NCBI RefSeq assembly: GCF_028746185.1
Contig: NZ_JAQIVH010000055.1
Coordinates: 682,001 to 746,000, forward strand
Source of the DNA: Paenibacillus_E qinlingensis
Lineage (GTDB): Bacteria > Bacillota > Bacilli > Paenibacillales > NBRC-103111
Direction: 5' to 3'
DNA length: 64,000 nucleotides
This document shows positions 7,885-16,366 of this stretch, piece by piece. Made by a program: the position numbers and the translations under genes. Within the stretch, counting starts at the first letter, position 1. Each line of letters opens with the position of its first letter. The notes below the pieces were generated by a model, which was not told the DNA's origin, made no database searches, and was given only the letters and a program-made list of their open reading frames with translations.

Positions 7885-8706
7885 GTGTTGCATAGACGCG
7901 AGAATAATTTGCGAACTGAAACACTTTACGTAGGGATGGCGCATCATAAGAAGCGTTTTCGAAATCCACGTGAGTTGCTTCACACATACATCATCCGGTT
8001 ACAGACGAGCGGCAGCTGTGAAGCACTCATTGATAGCGAGTTTGTTGTAATTAAGCCTGGAGACCTGCTTTTGTTTCGTCCAGGAGAAAAATATGAGCTT
8101 ATCCTGAAAGACAACAGCATCGATTACTATTTGATTTGCAATGGAACATGGATTGACCAGTGGTGGGAAAATTTCTCACCTCCGCAAAAGTCAACCATCC
8201 CTCTCGACGACGATCTTCTGAAATTATGGAATCAGTTGGCGAAGGAAACGTTACGGATGAATGACACCTTCGAAGAGCTGACAGATTATATACTGCGCGT
8301 CTTTTGCTTAACCTTACAGCGCCTGCATGAAATTGCCAGCATGGGAGAAACGTTAGGTCCATCCTACATCGCCTATAGAATAAAAAAATTCATCGATCAG
8401 CATGCGACAGAAGCTCTCACCTTGGAGCAAATTGCCAAACATGCGGGTATTAGTATCTCCAGAGCTGTCAATCTGTTTAAAAGCAATTTCGGTCAATCCA
8501 TTATGAGTTATGCCATTGAGGTCCGTCTTGCCGTCGCATGTGAACGTATTCGTTACAGCTCAATGTCACTTGACTCTGTTGCTAAATCAAGCGGTTTTAA
8601 TAACTATACTTACTTCCATCGACAATTTCGCATTCATTTCGGGTTATCCCCCCGTCAATTTCGAGAAGAACAACAGAAACGCTCGAAACTTCCAATGGAA
8701 CAATAG
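7885..8706 (+). CDS. AraC family transcriptional regulator with cupin sensor domain
   Basis: This is a cytoplasmic one-component regulator, probably acting on the adjacent isomerase/oxidoreductase genes. The N-terminal part is a cupin-like sugar-sensing fold (VIKPGDLLLFRPGEKYEL). The C-terminal ~95 residues are the AraC DNA-binding domain with two helix-turn-helices: LTLEQIAKHAGISISRAVNL and LDSVAKSSGFNNYTYFHRQF, ending HFGLSPRQFRE. An ATG at 7849 extends the frame by 12 codons but has no ribosome site; GTG at 7885 has AGGGGGAA six bases upstream and is preferred, giving 273 residues. The effector is unknown. Confidence 0.88.
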   Translation: MLHRRENNLRTETLYVGMAHHKKRFRNPRELLHTYIIRLQTSGSCEALIDSEFVVIKPGDLLLFRPGEKYELILKDNSIDYYLICNGTWIDQWWENFSPPQKSTIPLDDDLLKLWNQLAKETLRMNDTFEELTDYILRVFCLTLQRLHEIASMGETLGPSYIAYRIKKFIDQHATEALTLEQIAKHAGISISRAVNLFKSNFGQSIMSYAIEVRLAVACERIRYSSMSLDSVAKSSGFNNYTYFHRQFRIHFGLSPRQFREEQQKRSKLPMEQ

Positions 8707-8756
8707 AAAGATCGCTCTTCACTTGCCAAATAGCAACATGTGAAGAAGCAATCTTT
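8707..8756. terminator. Bidirectional terminator between convergent genes
   Basis: AAAGATCGCTCTTCAC pairs imperfectly with GTGAAGAAGCAATCTTT around an 17-base loop, between the AraC gene and the convergent beta-helix gene. T- and A-rich flanks allow use in both directions. Confidence 0.6.
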
Positions 8757-8764
8757 ATAATTAA

Positions 8765-11700
8765 CTAATTCGTAACATGTACAATCATTTTTTCGCTAGA
8801 TGTGGCTCCAGCATAGTTAATGAGCTCAGCTCGATACTCATAGTTGCCCTTCGCTTTATTTACTAAGGTCGTTACGGATGATTGGGCATCCGGTGTATGA
8901 TTGGTCAGCACTTCTGAATAGATGAGAATACCGTTTTCATATAAATTATACGTCCCGCCATTCGTTCCCCACCACATATTCATGCTGACTTTAAAATTGC
9001 CATCACCATCCCAGTTATCGTTCGACAGAACTGATTTACCCGGAGCTGCTTTTGTTACGGTTACTACATGTGTGCCGCTCTTTGTTGTGCCAAAGGCATT
9101 AGTAAGTTCGGCATAGTAACGATAAATCCCATTCTGCTTATACGTAATTGATGTCACGGTAGATTGAGCTGATGGTGAATTGTCAGTTAGAATTTGTGTA
9201 TCAATTAATTTATCATTCTCGTAAAGCTTATACATTCTGCCATTTTCACCGTACCACATATTCATCGCTATACTGTAATTACCATCTTCGAGGCCAGTAT
9301 CATTTCCATTGTAATCAGAAAGAATAGGCGTACTTGGTTTGGCTTTACTCTTTGCTGCAATATTGGTCACTGTCGCGATCGCAGTTCCGTGATTTCCTGC
9401 TGCATCAACGATTTCGAAAGTGAAGCTATCATTAAATGTGAACGTATAGCTGTTTATACCACCATTATTCGTAATCGTTACCGGTTCGCTCGGTGTGATT
9501 GTGGCGGTGACACTTTGTGCGGTTACCGAACTATAGGTCACAGTTGCTGTTGGAATCGTATTATCTATATTACCGACTACATATTTGGAGACATTGGATA
9601 CATTGCCCGCAGCATCCGTTCCTCTTGCGTACACTGTTTCATTTGCAGAAACAACTACAGGAGCTCCGTAAGCAGTCCATGCACCGCTAGTACCCACTTT
9701 GTATTCTTTCACTGTTGCATCAGCCGGATAGCTGATCGTGACAGTGACATCAGACTTGGTCGGCACTGTCATATCTGCCGCTAAAGTTGCATCTGCTGGT
9801 ATTGTCTTGTCAATCCTAACGGTTGCCGTGCGCGGCGTTTCCATATTGCCTGAAATGTCCACGCTCCAATAAGTTAGCGTATGAACTCCCTCTGTCGTCA
9901 AGAAGATTGATGTGCCGTTTTGTTGCGTTCCGCCATCTACCGTATAGTAAGTAGCGGCTACAACGGATGTTCCCTCGGTTACGCTCAAATTAACTGTCGT
10001 GTCTTGATTGACCCAACCCGTCGGAGCATTATCTGTTGTCGTGGGTGGTATTGGAGCTGGTTTTATGGTGAAATCATCCATCCAATATTCTTGTCCTGTG
10101 GAACCTGCAGCCATGGTTCTGAAACCGGCTGAACGAAGATAATTCAACCCCGCATAAGTTCCCCCCAGATTTCGGATTGCCCTCACATCCACCTCAATCG
10201 TATGCCACTGGCCGTCAGCAATCAAGGTATATGCAGCTGTTGGCTCGTTGGAAGAAGCGGTCGCCGCAATTGGATATGTTCGATTATCCAGCCGTATCGG
10301 ATAAGCCTCCAAGGCTAACACAAGCAGCGTTCCCGGATTCACCTTATACTTGGCGCTCACAATTGGAAATTGATTGATATTCCAGTCCGGCGGGTAATTC
10401 CCAAATCTGAGTTGTTCAGTCTCATCGTTGCCACTCTTATAGTAGACGTGGATGACTCCATTTGTCCCATTCTCATAGATCCGCTCATAGTTCGTGACCT
10501 CATTCCCACGTGAACTGTGTCTATAGATTTGAGTATATAAATTGTCATCGGCATCAAATGAATTGTACAGCATCGGCTGACTCAGATAGTCCGTTGCGTT
10601 AATAATCACATACGTTATGCCGGATATTGATTTGCCAGATGCATCCGTCGCTTTACTATATACGGCATATTGACCAGGTTGGTTGTAAACATGGGTTGGG
10701 CTAGCCCCTGTTCCTGTTGAACCATCGCCAAAGCTCCATGAATACGAGGTAGGTATGAAACTGCCGAACACTGTAGAGGAAAATGGTACTGCAGAACCGG
10801 TAACCGCCTTGAATTGACCGCTCGTTACCTGCAAAGATTCCGGCGCACCAGCTCCTGTCTCAACAATCCCCATGTCCGGAGCGCTGCCAGCATAAGCCAG
10901 ATTGACAGATGCTCCATCAGCCCAAGTTAATGCCGTGTCTAAGCTGAGAACTCCACTTGTAATTACGCCAGTCGATGCGTTCTTCGTATAAGCGATGTTC
11001 GTAATACGGGCCCGATTTGCGGATGTCCCCACAGAAATGAGGTCTCCCACCTGGTTGTCGATTCCCCAGCCGTCAAAAAAATAGTTCGGATTGTTGACTG
11101 TGAGCGATGTGCTTCCGCTACCCGCACCTATCGCTGTTGTCAGATCCGTACCACTGTCGATCATCGGACTCCCTGGTTGTAACGTGTAATTGTAATTACT
11201 AGGATCAGTGAATAAAGGATTTACGTTCATGTTTTGCGCAAACAGTGGAACTTTCGTTCCGACAGCCGCTGACATGGACTCCACTTCGGACAGAGACCAT
11301 AGTTTATAGTCACTATTAAACAGAAAACTATTATTATTTCCGAGGAAGTTAGGGGTCACTCCCGGACCATGCCAAAAGTTGTTTTTGATAAAGCTGAGTG
11401 TTCTGGAACCGTCATCATTAAATGCCCTTTCGAAATACCGGAGATTCGTATTTGACGCGTTGTTATCATTGTTATAAAAAATGTTGTTCTTAAAGAAATT
11501 GTTTTTGATCGTGAACACACCATTACCGCCAAACAAATAAACAAACATTTCGTTCTCTGCAAATATGTTGTTATAAAAGACAGAATTTTGGAAAGACATG
11601 TTCGCTGAATACGGAGCGCTGCCTAAAGTGCCTCCACTATAGTTACGAATGAAACGATTATTACGGAAAATAGCCCCATCGGCATGGATGGAGTCCCTGG

Positions 11701-12568
11701 ATGATGCATTTCCAGATCCATACCTTTGTTCGGAAAACACATTGCCCTCCAGAAGAATTCTATTGTTCGGAAAGATTTCAAAATTTCGGCTCCACTGGCT
11801 GTTAAATACGTTGTTTCGCACTACTACATCGCTTACAGTATTATAGTTCGTGTCAAAGTACGAGAAATTCAACACCGTGTGCCTTGCTTTACTGAAATTA
11901 TTGCCTTCTATTAACAATTCGGAACTATTGGAGAACGTGATCAAATCATCGCCTAAATAAGCCTCTGTAACTATGTTATTAAGTAACTTTAACTGGCTGG
12001 TGTAGTTAACGAAAATGGGTGCACGGTAGCCCCACCCGGCCGTGGCGTACGAAAAGACGCAATCTGAAATCGTAATGTTGCTGTTAGGTGTTCCGTTCGC
12101 TGTACCCGCTGAATACATGGTGCCGTCGGTGCTGTCTATTTTCAGCCATTTTCCAAGATTCAGATGTGAGGTTAGTTTAAATCCATTCAACGTTATGAAG
12201 GACTTACCTTTGATTTGAACAATATATGAATCCGCGTTCGGATACGTAAGTGTCGCTTGTCCTTTATTTAACGCTTTAAATAGTATCGGGTTCGCCGTTG
12301 TGCCGCTGTTCTGCGGAATCAGTTGATCACTATAAATCCCGTCCATAAAGAGCACAGTATCTCCAGCAGCAGCTGTAGAGGCTGCTTTGGTCAGCGACCA
12401 AGGCGTGCTTGTCGACAATCCATTATTCGATGCACTCCCAGTGGGGCTGACATAATAGGTTACACCTGCAGCGTGAACAACCTGAGGAGGAACTCCCATG
12501 CCTAGCCCCAATATACTTATTAACATACTCACTACTGTCAGTATCAAATACGCCTTAGATCTTTTCAA
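8765..12568 (-). CDS. Secreted right-handed parallel beta-helix protein with PKD and Ig-like modules
   Basis: This 1267-residue exported protein probably binds or cleaves an acidic polysaccharide outside the cell. A signal peptide (about residues 1-34, ending VVHAAG) precedes YYVSPTGSASNNG, the classic opening of secreted parallel beta-helix proteins such as polysaccharide lyases. Repeated asparagine-rich coils (NNVF, NNIF, NNFF) run to about residue 580. A PKD domain follows near 590-665 (SWSFGDGSTGTGASPTHVYN), then a beta-sandwich ending MDDFTIKP, and two Ig/OmpL47-like modules. Last come two tandem modules of about 95 residues (from ~1080 and ~1178) resembling the chitinase A N-terminal domain. 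The start is TTG, with AAGGAG and AAGGAA upstream. No SLH anchor is present. Enzyme class unproven. Confidence 0.82.
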   Translation of the reverse strand: MKRSKAYLILTVVSMLISILGLGMGVPPQVVHAAGVTYYVSPTGSASNNGLSTSTPWSLTKAASTAAAGDTVLFMDGIYSDQLIPQNSGTTANPILFKALNKGQATLTYPNADSYIVQIKGKSFITLNGFKLTSHLNLGKWLKIDSTDGTMYSAGTANGTPNSNITISDCVFSYATAGWGYRAPIFVNYTSQLKLLNNIVTEAYLGDDLITFSNSSELLIEGNNFSKARHTVLNFSYFDTNYNTVSDVVVRNNVFNSQWSRNFEIFPNNRILLEGNVFSEQRYGSGNASSRDSIHADGAIFRNNRFIRNYSGGTLGSAPYSANMSFQNSVFYNNIFAENEMFVYLFGGNGVFTIKNNFFKNNIFYNNDNNASNTNLRYFERAFNDDGSRTLSFIKNNFWHGPGVTPNFLGNNNSFLFNSDYKLWSLSEVESMSAAVGTKVPLFAQNMNVNPLFTDPSNYNYTLQPGSPMIDSGTDLTTAIGAGSGSTSLTVNNPNYFFDGWGIDNQVGDLISVGTSANRARITNIAYTKNASTGVITSGVLSLDTALTWADGASVNLAYAGSAPDMGIVETGAGAPESLQVTSGQFKAVTGSAVPFSSTVFGSFIPTSYSWSFGDGSTGTGASPTHVYNQPGQYAVYSKATDASGKSISGITYVIINATDYLSQPMLYNSFDADDNLYTQIYRHSSRGNEVTNYERIYENGTNGVIHVYYKSGNDETEQLRFGNYPPDWNINQFPIVSAKYKVNPGTLLVLALEAYPIRLDNRTYPIAATASSNEPTAAYTLIADGQWHTIEVDVRAIRNLGGTYAGLNYLRSAGFRTMAAGSTGQEYWMDDFTIKPAPIPPTTTDNAPTGWVNQDTTVNLSVTEGTSVVAATYYTVDGGTQQNGTSIFLTTEGVHTLTYWSVDISGNMETPRTATVRIDKTIPADATLAADMTVPTKSDVTVTISYPADATVKEYKVGTSGAWTAYGAPVVVSANETVYARGTDAAGNVSNVSKYVVGNIDNTIPTATVTYSSVTAQSVTATITPSEPVTITNNGGINSYTFTFNDSFTFEIVDAAGNHGTAIATVTNIAAKSKAKPSTPILSDYNGNDTGLEDGNYSIAMNMWYGENGRMYKLYENDKLIDTQILTDNSPSAQSTVTSITYKQNGIYRYYAELTNAFGTTKSGTHVVTVTKAAPGKSVLSNDNWDGDGNFKVSMNMWWGTNGGTYNLYENGILIYSEVLTNHTPDAQSSVTTLVNKAKGNYEYRAELINYAGATSSEKMIVHVTN

Positions 12569-12868
12569 TTTCCTTCATCTCCTTTATTAATTTCTGCTCC
12601 ATCCTTCCAATCCATCATGAAAGAAACGTTATTCTGTGATTATCACCCCCTCTCCATGCTGCTAGGTTGCTTACTGCTCCCTAACTTTACCTCAAAAAAA
12701 AACATGAAAGCGCTATCATTTATCGAATTAAAACAAGCCTGCCGCGATAAAAAGTATAGAAATCAACGAACAGCAAATAAACCACGATTGACTTGGATTT
12801 TTTAATGAATGTAGTCCATCCAATACCCCTGTGGGAACCATGTTTACATCTATGAAACTTTCTCTTCC
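12569..12868. other. Intergenic region between kinase and beta-helix genes
   Basis: This 300-base region holds the perfect cre box and A/T-rich sequence. No believable coding frame and no strong terminator after the kinase gene were seen, so the beta-helix gene may be read partly from the kinase transcript. Confidence 0.5.
12705..12718. promoter_or_regulatory. Perfect cre (CcpA) box upstream of the beta-helix gene
   Basis: TGAAAGCGCTATCA fits the CcpA consensus TGWAANCGNTNWCA at every position. It lies 137 bases upstream of the beta-helix start codon, between that gene and the kinase gene, so glucose repression of the secreted protein is likely. Confidence 0.65.
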
Positions 12869-14683
12869 CTATCCGATCACCGGCGGAATTCTAATCTCCA
12901 CTTTGGTGCCAATTCCTGATACACTCGTGTAGCTCAGACCATATTCTGCACCGAAATATAACTTTAATCTTTCATTAATGTTATGAACGCCGAATCCGCG
13001 CCAATCATCCTTAGATTGCTGCTGGAACATGCTCATCAGAGCATCCTCCATCATACCTATACCATTATCTTCAATGCACAGAAGTATCAATCCGGCTTCT
13101 AGCTTTCCGCTTATCGTGATGGTCCCGCTTCTATCTGGCTTCATCTGAATGCCATGCATAATGCTATTTTCGACCAAAGGCTGTAGTGTTATTTTAGGTA
13201 TTTGATACGATAGGATGTCATTGATATTCAATACAAGTTTAATGCTATTATCAAATCGATAATTCTGAATTTCAACATAGGTTTGAACATGTTGGATTTC
13301 ATCATCGATCTTAACGATATCCTGACCTTTTCTTAAGCTGAGCTTGTAGAAGTTCGATAAGGATGAGATCAAAGATTCAATATCCGAGCAATTATGTTTA
13401 ATGGCCATCCAATTTATGGAATCCAGCGTATTATACAAAAAGTGAGGATTGATTTGAGATTGCAAGGCCTTAAGCTCTGCTTGGGCCCATTTCAACTCCG
13501 CATTCTTCATCTCTTGCCCGGTTTTGAACTGTTCATCAATTAATTTCTCAATCTTTTTGATCATAAAATTATAAGATTCCGCCAGCTCCCCGATCTCATC
13601 TCTGCCGAACTTCTGCGTGATGACGGACAATTCGCCATTTTGAACCTTCCGCATTTTAGAAATTAATCGATAAATCCGTTTCGTGCTGGACACGGAGCTT
13701 ATATAAGCGAGCACATAGGCTACTGCTGCCATGACAATCATAATCAGGATTAGCACGTTTCTTTGACGGGAACTGGCAGACAGAATATCCGTTATTGGGA
13801 TTATACTTACGATTCGCCAATCCGTACCTTCAATCGTTTTATAACCGACAATCGCTCCCTTACCCTTAACAGTTGTTTTCTGCCATATATCCTCTTTCTC
13901 CGTCGCTAAGTTCGGAACTCTCCAATTATTGATCTGTTCAAGTGAAGCAGTCGACTGGATGATCTTCCCGCTGCTATTTTCTATATAAATCATGCCTGTT
14001 TCCGTAATGTTGGCTGCTTTATTGATAATATTCAATACATCACTTAGTAAGATATCGATGCTAAGTACACCCATGTTTTTAGAATAATCATTTGGATTTT
14101 TGACAAGACGCAGTACGGATAACACTTTATCCTCTGTCACATTGCCAGTCTTTTCCGTGTAGTGGGTCGTGGTTGGAGATAATAAAACTTTACCGTTACT
14201 ATTTAATAATTGCTCATACCAGGGGGCATCACGAATGGATTCCATGCTATAGATGAGTTGTCCATCCCCTGAGTATATTAATTCATCCGGTACGAACAAA
14301 CGAATGAGGTGGATATCTTCGTTACGCAGTAAATATTGAAATAGTCTTAACAGATAAGAACTATCTTTCAGTTGCATCGGGATTTCATAAGATGATTCAT
14401 TTCTACCGAACACCCTTGTTGCCTCTTCATCAAGAATAATATAATCCGAAATCGTAGAAGCGCTGTTGACTTTGGATGCAAGTGAAGACGCTGCTTGTTC
14501 GAAAGACTGCTTGGCCGAATACACCGTGTTTTCCTGGATCACTTGCGCTGCCTGTCTGTAGGCTAAAAAAGTAAACCCGAAGAGCGGCACGATCATGAGG
14601 AAGAAGAAAATCAAAACGAGTTTGTTTTTGATTTTGAGATCCTGGATGTATTGCCAAAGAACACGAATCGATTTCCCTATCAT
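12869..14683 (-). CDS. Sensor histidine kinase, YesM type
   Basis: This membrane sensor of the second sugar-import cluster is 604 residues long. Membrane segment 1 is at about 22-42 (LVLIFFFLMIVPLFGFTFLAY) and segment 2 near 313-332, enclosing a ~270-residue extracellular Cache-like region. A HAMP linker with KMRKVQNGELSVITQKFGRDEIGEL leads to the His_kinase motif QINPHFLYNTLDSINWMA (His414). The HATPase domain shows VENSIMHGI and EDNGIGM. The ATG overlaps the regulator stop by four bases (ATGA), so translation is coupled and the regulator comes first here, unlike clusters 1 and 3. The signal is probably a glycan product taken up by the adjacent importer. Confidence 0.94.
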   Translation of the reverse strand: MIGKSIRVLWQYIQDLKIKNKLVLIFFFLMIVPLFGFTFLAYRQAAQVIQENTVYSAKQSFEQAASSLASKVNSASTISDYIILDEEATRVFGRNESSYEIPMQLKDSSYLLRLFQYLLRNEDIHLIRLFVPDELIYSGDGQLIYSMESIRDAPWYEQLLNSNGKVLLSPTTTHYTEKTGNVTEDKVLSVLRLVKNPNDYSKNMGVLSIDILLSDVLNIINKAANITETGMIYIENSSGKIIQSTASLEQINNWRVPNLATEKEDIWQKTTVKGKGAIVGYKTIEGTDWRIVSIIPITDILSASSRQRNVLILIMIVMAAVAYVLAYISSVSSTKRIYRLISKMRKVQNGELSVITQKFGRDEIGELAESYNFMIKKIEKLIDEQFKTGQEMKNAELKWAQAELKALQSQINPHFLYNTLDSINWMAIKHNCSDIESLISSLSNFYKLSLRKGQDIVKIDDEIQHVQTYVEIQNYRFDNSIKLVLNINDILSYQIPKITLQPLVENSIMHGIQMKPDRSGTITISGKLEAGLILLCIEDNGIGMMEDALMSMFQQQSKDDWRGFGVHNINERLKLYFGAEYGLSYTSVSGIGTKVEIRIPPVIG

Positions 14684-16260
14684 AAGTAATGCCTTTCTCT
14701 ATAATCGGAAGGATTCATTCCGGTCATTTTTTTGAATATTTTGGTGAAATGGTTGGGGCTTTGATAGCCTACCTTTCTCGATATTTCCAACAGCTTCACT
14801 CTTTCTTCTTTCAAAAACTCCTTAGCCTTTTCGATTCTGACTTCGGTTATGTATTGGTTAATTGTTTTCCCTGTTTTTTTCTTGAAAATCATGCACAGAT
14901 AGGTCGGTGTCAGAAACAAATGCTTCGCCAGCATGTTAATCGTTAAGTGATCATCATGGTAATGCTCCTGGATAACCTGCATGATCATAAATACATTTTG
15001 TCCGATACTATTCTTGGAATGGATATTATCGAAAACAACCGAAATTCGGTCCAGCATATAGTTTTGGATTTCTGTCAAGCTGGACATACTCGTGAAGATA
15101 TCCCAAAAATACACGTGTTCCTGTTTTTCAAAGGGATCGATATTGTATCCTGTTGCAAATGCATTTAATTCAAGGAGCATGCTGCAGAAAATGTCTTTAA
15201 CTTGCTTAATGGGTAATTCGGTATGCCTTCTTATTTCGTCATGCATCTGGATAATGAATCGAAGCGTCTTATCTTTATCACACTCATTCAAGCAATCTAT
15301 AAATTGCTTAATAACAACAGCATCCAATCGATATGATTGACCGTTATCAACCCGATTCTCGTAAATAACCATCTGATTTGCCCCGATAAAAAATTGTTTC
15401 TGCAAGGCTAGCGCAGCAGTTCGATACGATTCTCTAACCTGCTTCAACCCATCCACTTTTATTCCAATACCCATAAATAAATCGACTTTCACGCTTGCCA
15501 ATTCCTCTATCGTTTTTTTCAGAGAACTAATAATCGTTGAGGGAAAATCTCGATGGCTAATCCCTTTTCCGTAAAAGTGAATGACAAGATGCTGGTTGTC
15601 TTTAAACCCTGCTAGATGGTACATCACGGGATTATTAAATACCAAATCTATAGCTTTATGTATAAGTTGTTTATGATTATGTTGATTATGCTCCATATCT
15701 ACGGTTGGGTCTGATAGGATGTCTATTTTTATTATTGCGGTTATAACATTCCCATGAGATAAGATATCTTTATTAATTTGTTGTAATCGTTGCAAAATAT
15801 CAGGGAACGGTGTTCGCATACCAGCCATGTCCAAAGCTAGTTTTTCCTTGAGAATTGCGTTACTTTCCGCATTTTTAACTTGTTCGTCCATGACGGCATG
15901 AACAGCCAGACTTACCGCGCGTTTCACTTCTTCTCTATTGACAGGCTTCTCTAGATAATTGATTGCACGCAATTGAATAGCCGATTTCAGATATTCTTTA
16001 TCCGCATACCCGCTTAAGAAAATGAATTTACAATCCGGAAGGATAGCCTTTACTAAGACTGCGAATTCAATGCCATTCATTCCAGGCATCTTGATATCTG
16101 ATAGAATGATGTCAGGTCGTATCTGTTCAGCCAGCTTCAACGCTTCATCACCTGATCCCGCGCATTCAACAATACTAACGCCAAGGCTATTCCAAGGAAT
16201 AAACTCGGCTAATCCTTCTCTTGTCGACTTCTCATCATCTACAATAATAAGTTTTATCAT
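14680..16260 (-). CDS. Response regulator, long YesN type
   Basis: This is the DNA-binding partner of the adjacent kinase, 526 residues. The receiver domain has the acidic pocket in LIIVDDEKS, phospho-acceptor Asp55 (IILSDIKMPGMNG) and Lys in YLEKPVNRE. A middle region of roughly 280 residues without a named domain separates it from the C-terminal AraC domain (LTINMLAKHLFLTPTYLCMI and LLEISRKVGYQSPNHFTKIF, ending GMNPSDYRE). The frame opens 14 codons earlier, but MIKLIIVDDE follows AAGGAG and is the natural receiver start. It lies about 105 bases after the binding-protein gene with an inverted repeat between them, and likely controls the transporter and beta-helix genes. Confidence 0.93.
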   Translation of the reverse strand: MIKLIIVDDEKSTREGLAEFIPWNSLGVSIVECAGSGDEALKLAEQIRPDIILSDIKMPGMNGIEFAVLVKAILPDCKFIFLSGYADKEYLKSAIQLRAINYLEKPVNREEVKRAVSLAVHAVMDEQVKNAESNAILKEKLALDMAGMRTPFPDILQRLQQINKDILSHGNVITAIIKIDILSDPTVDMEHNQHNHKQLIHKAIDLVFNNPVMYHLAGFKDNQHLVIHFYGKGISHRDFPSTIISSLKKTIEELASVKVDLFMGIGIKVDGLKQVRESYRTAALALQKQFFIGANQMVIYENRVDNGQSYRLDAVVIKQFIDCLNECDKDKTLRFIIQMHDEIRRHTELPIKQVKDIFCSMLLELNAFATGYNIDPFEKQEHVYFWDIFTSMSSLTEIQNYMLDRISVVFDNIHSKNSIGQNVFMIMQVIQEHYHDDHLTINMLAKHLFLTPTYLCMIFKKKTGKTINQYITEVRIEKAKEFLKEERVKLLEISRKVGYQSPNHFTKIFKKMTGMNPSDYRERHYL

Positions 16261-16306
16261 ATACGTGTACGCTCCTTGGACCTGATTGGAAAAGCATACC
16301 ATATAT

Positions 16307-16356
16307 TACCTCTAAAGGCTCTTGCATAGAGTCAACTGCCGAAACCTTTAGAGGTA
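16307..16356. repeat. 12-bp perfect inverted repeat between binding protein and regulator genes
   Basis: TACCTCTAAAGG (16307-16318) and CCTTTAGAGGTA (16345-16356) are perfect inverse copies separated by 26 bases. It follows the binding-protein stop and overlaps the regulator leader. It could be a weak terminator (the T-run is poor), an mRNA processing hairpin, or an operator. Confidence 0.55.
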
Positions 16357-16366
16357 TTAAACGGAA

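Noticed and set aside
12617..12805. 62-codon plus-strand frame between kinase and beta-helix genes
   Set aside because: No ribosome site, unremarkable composition, and it covers the cre box.
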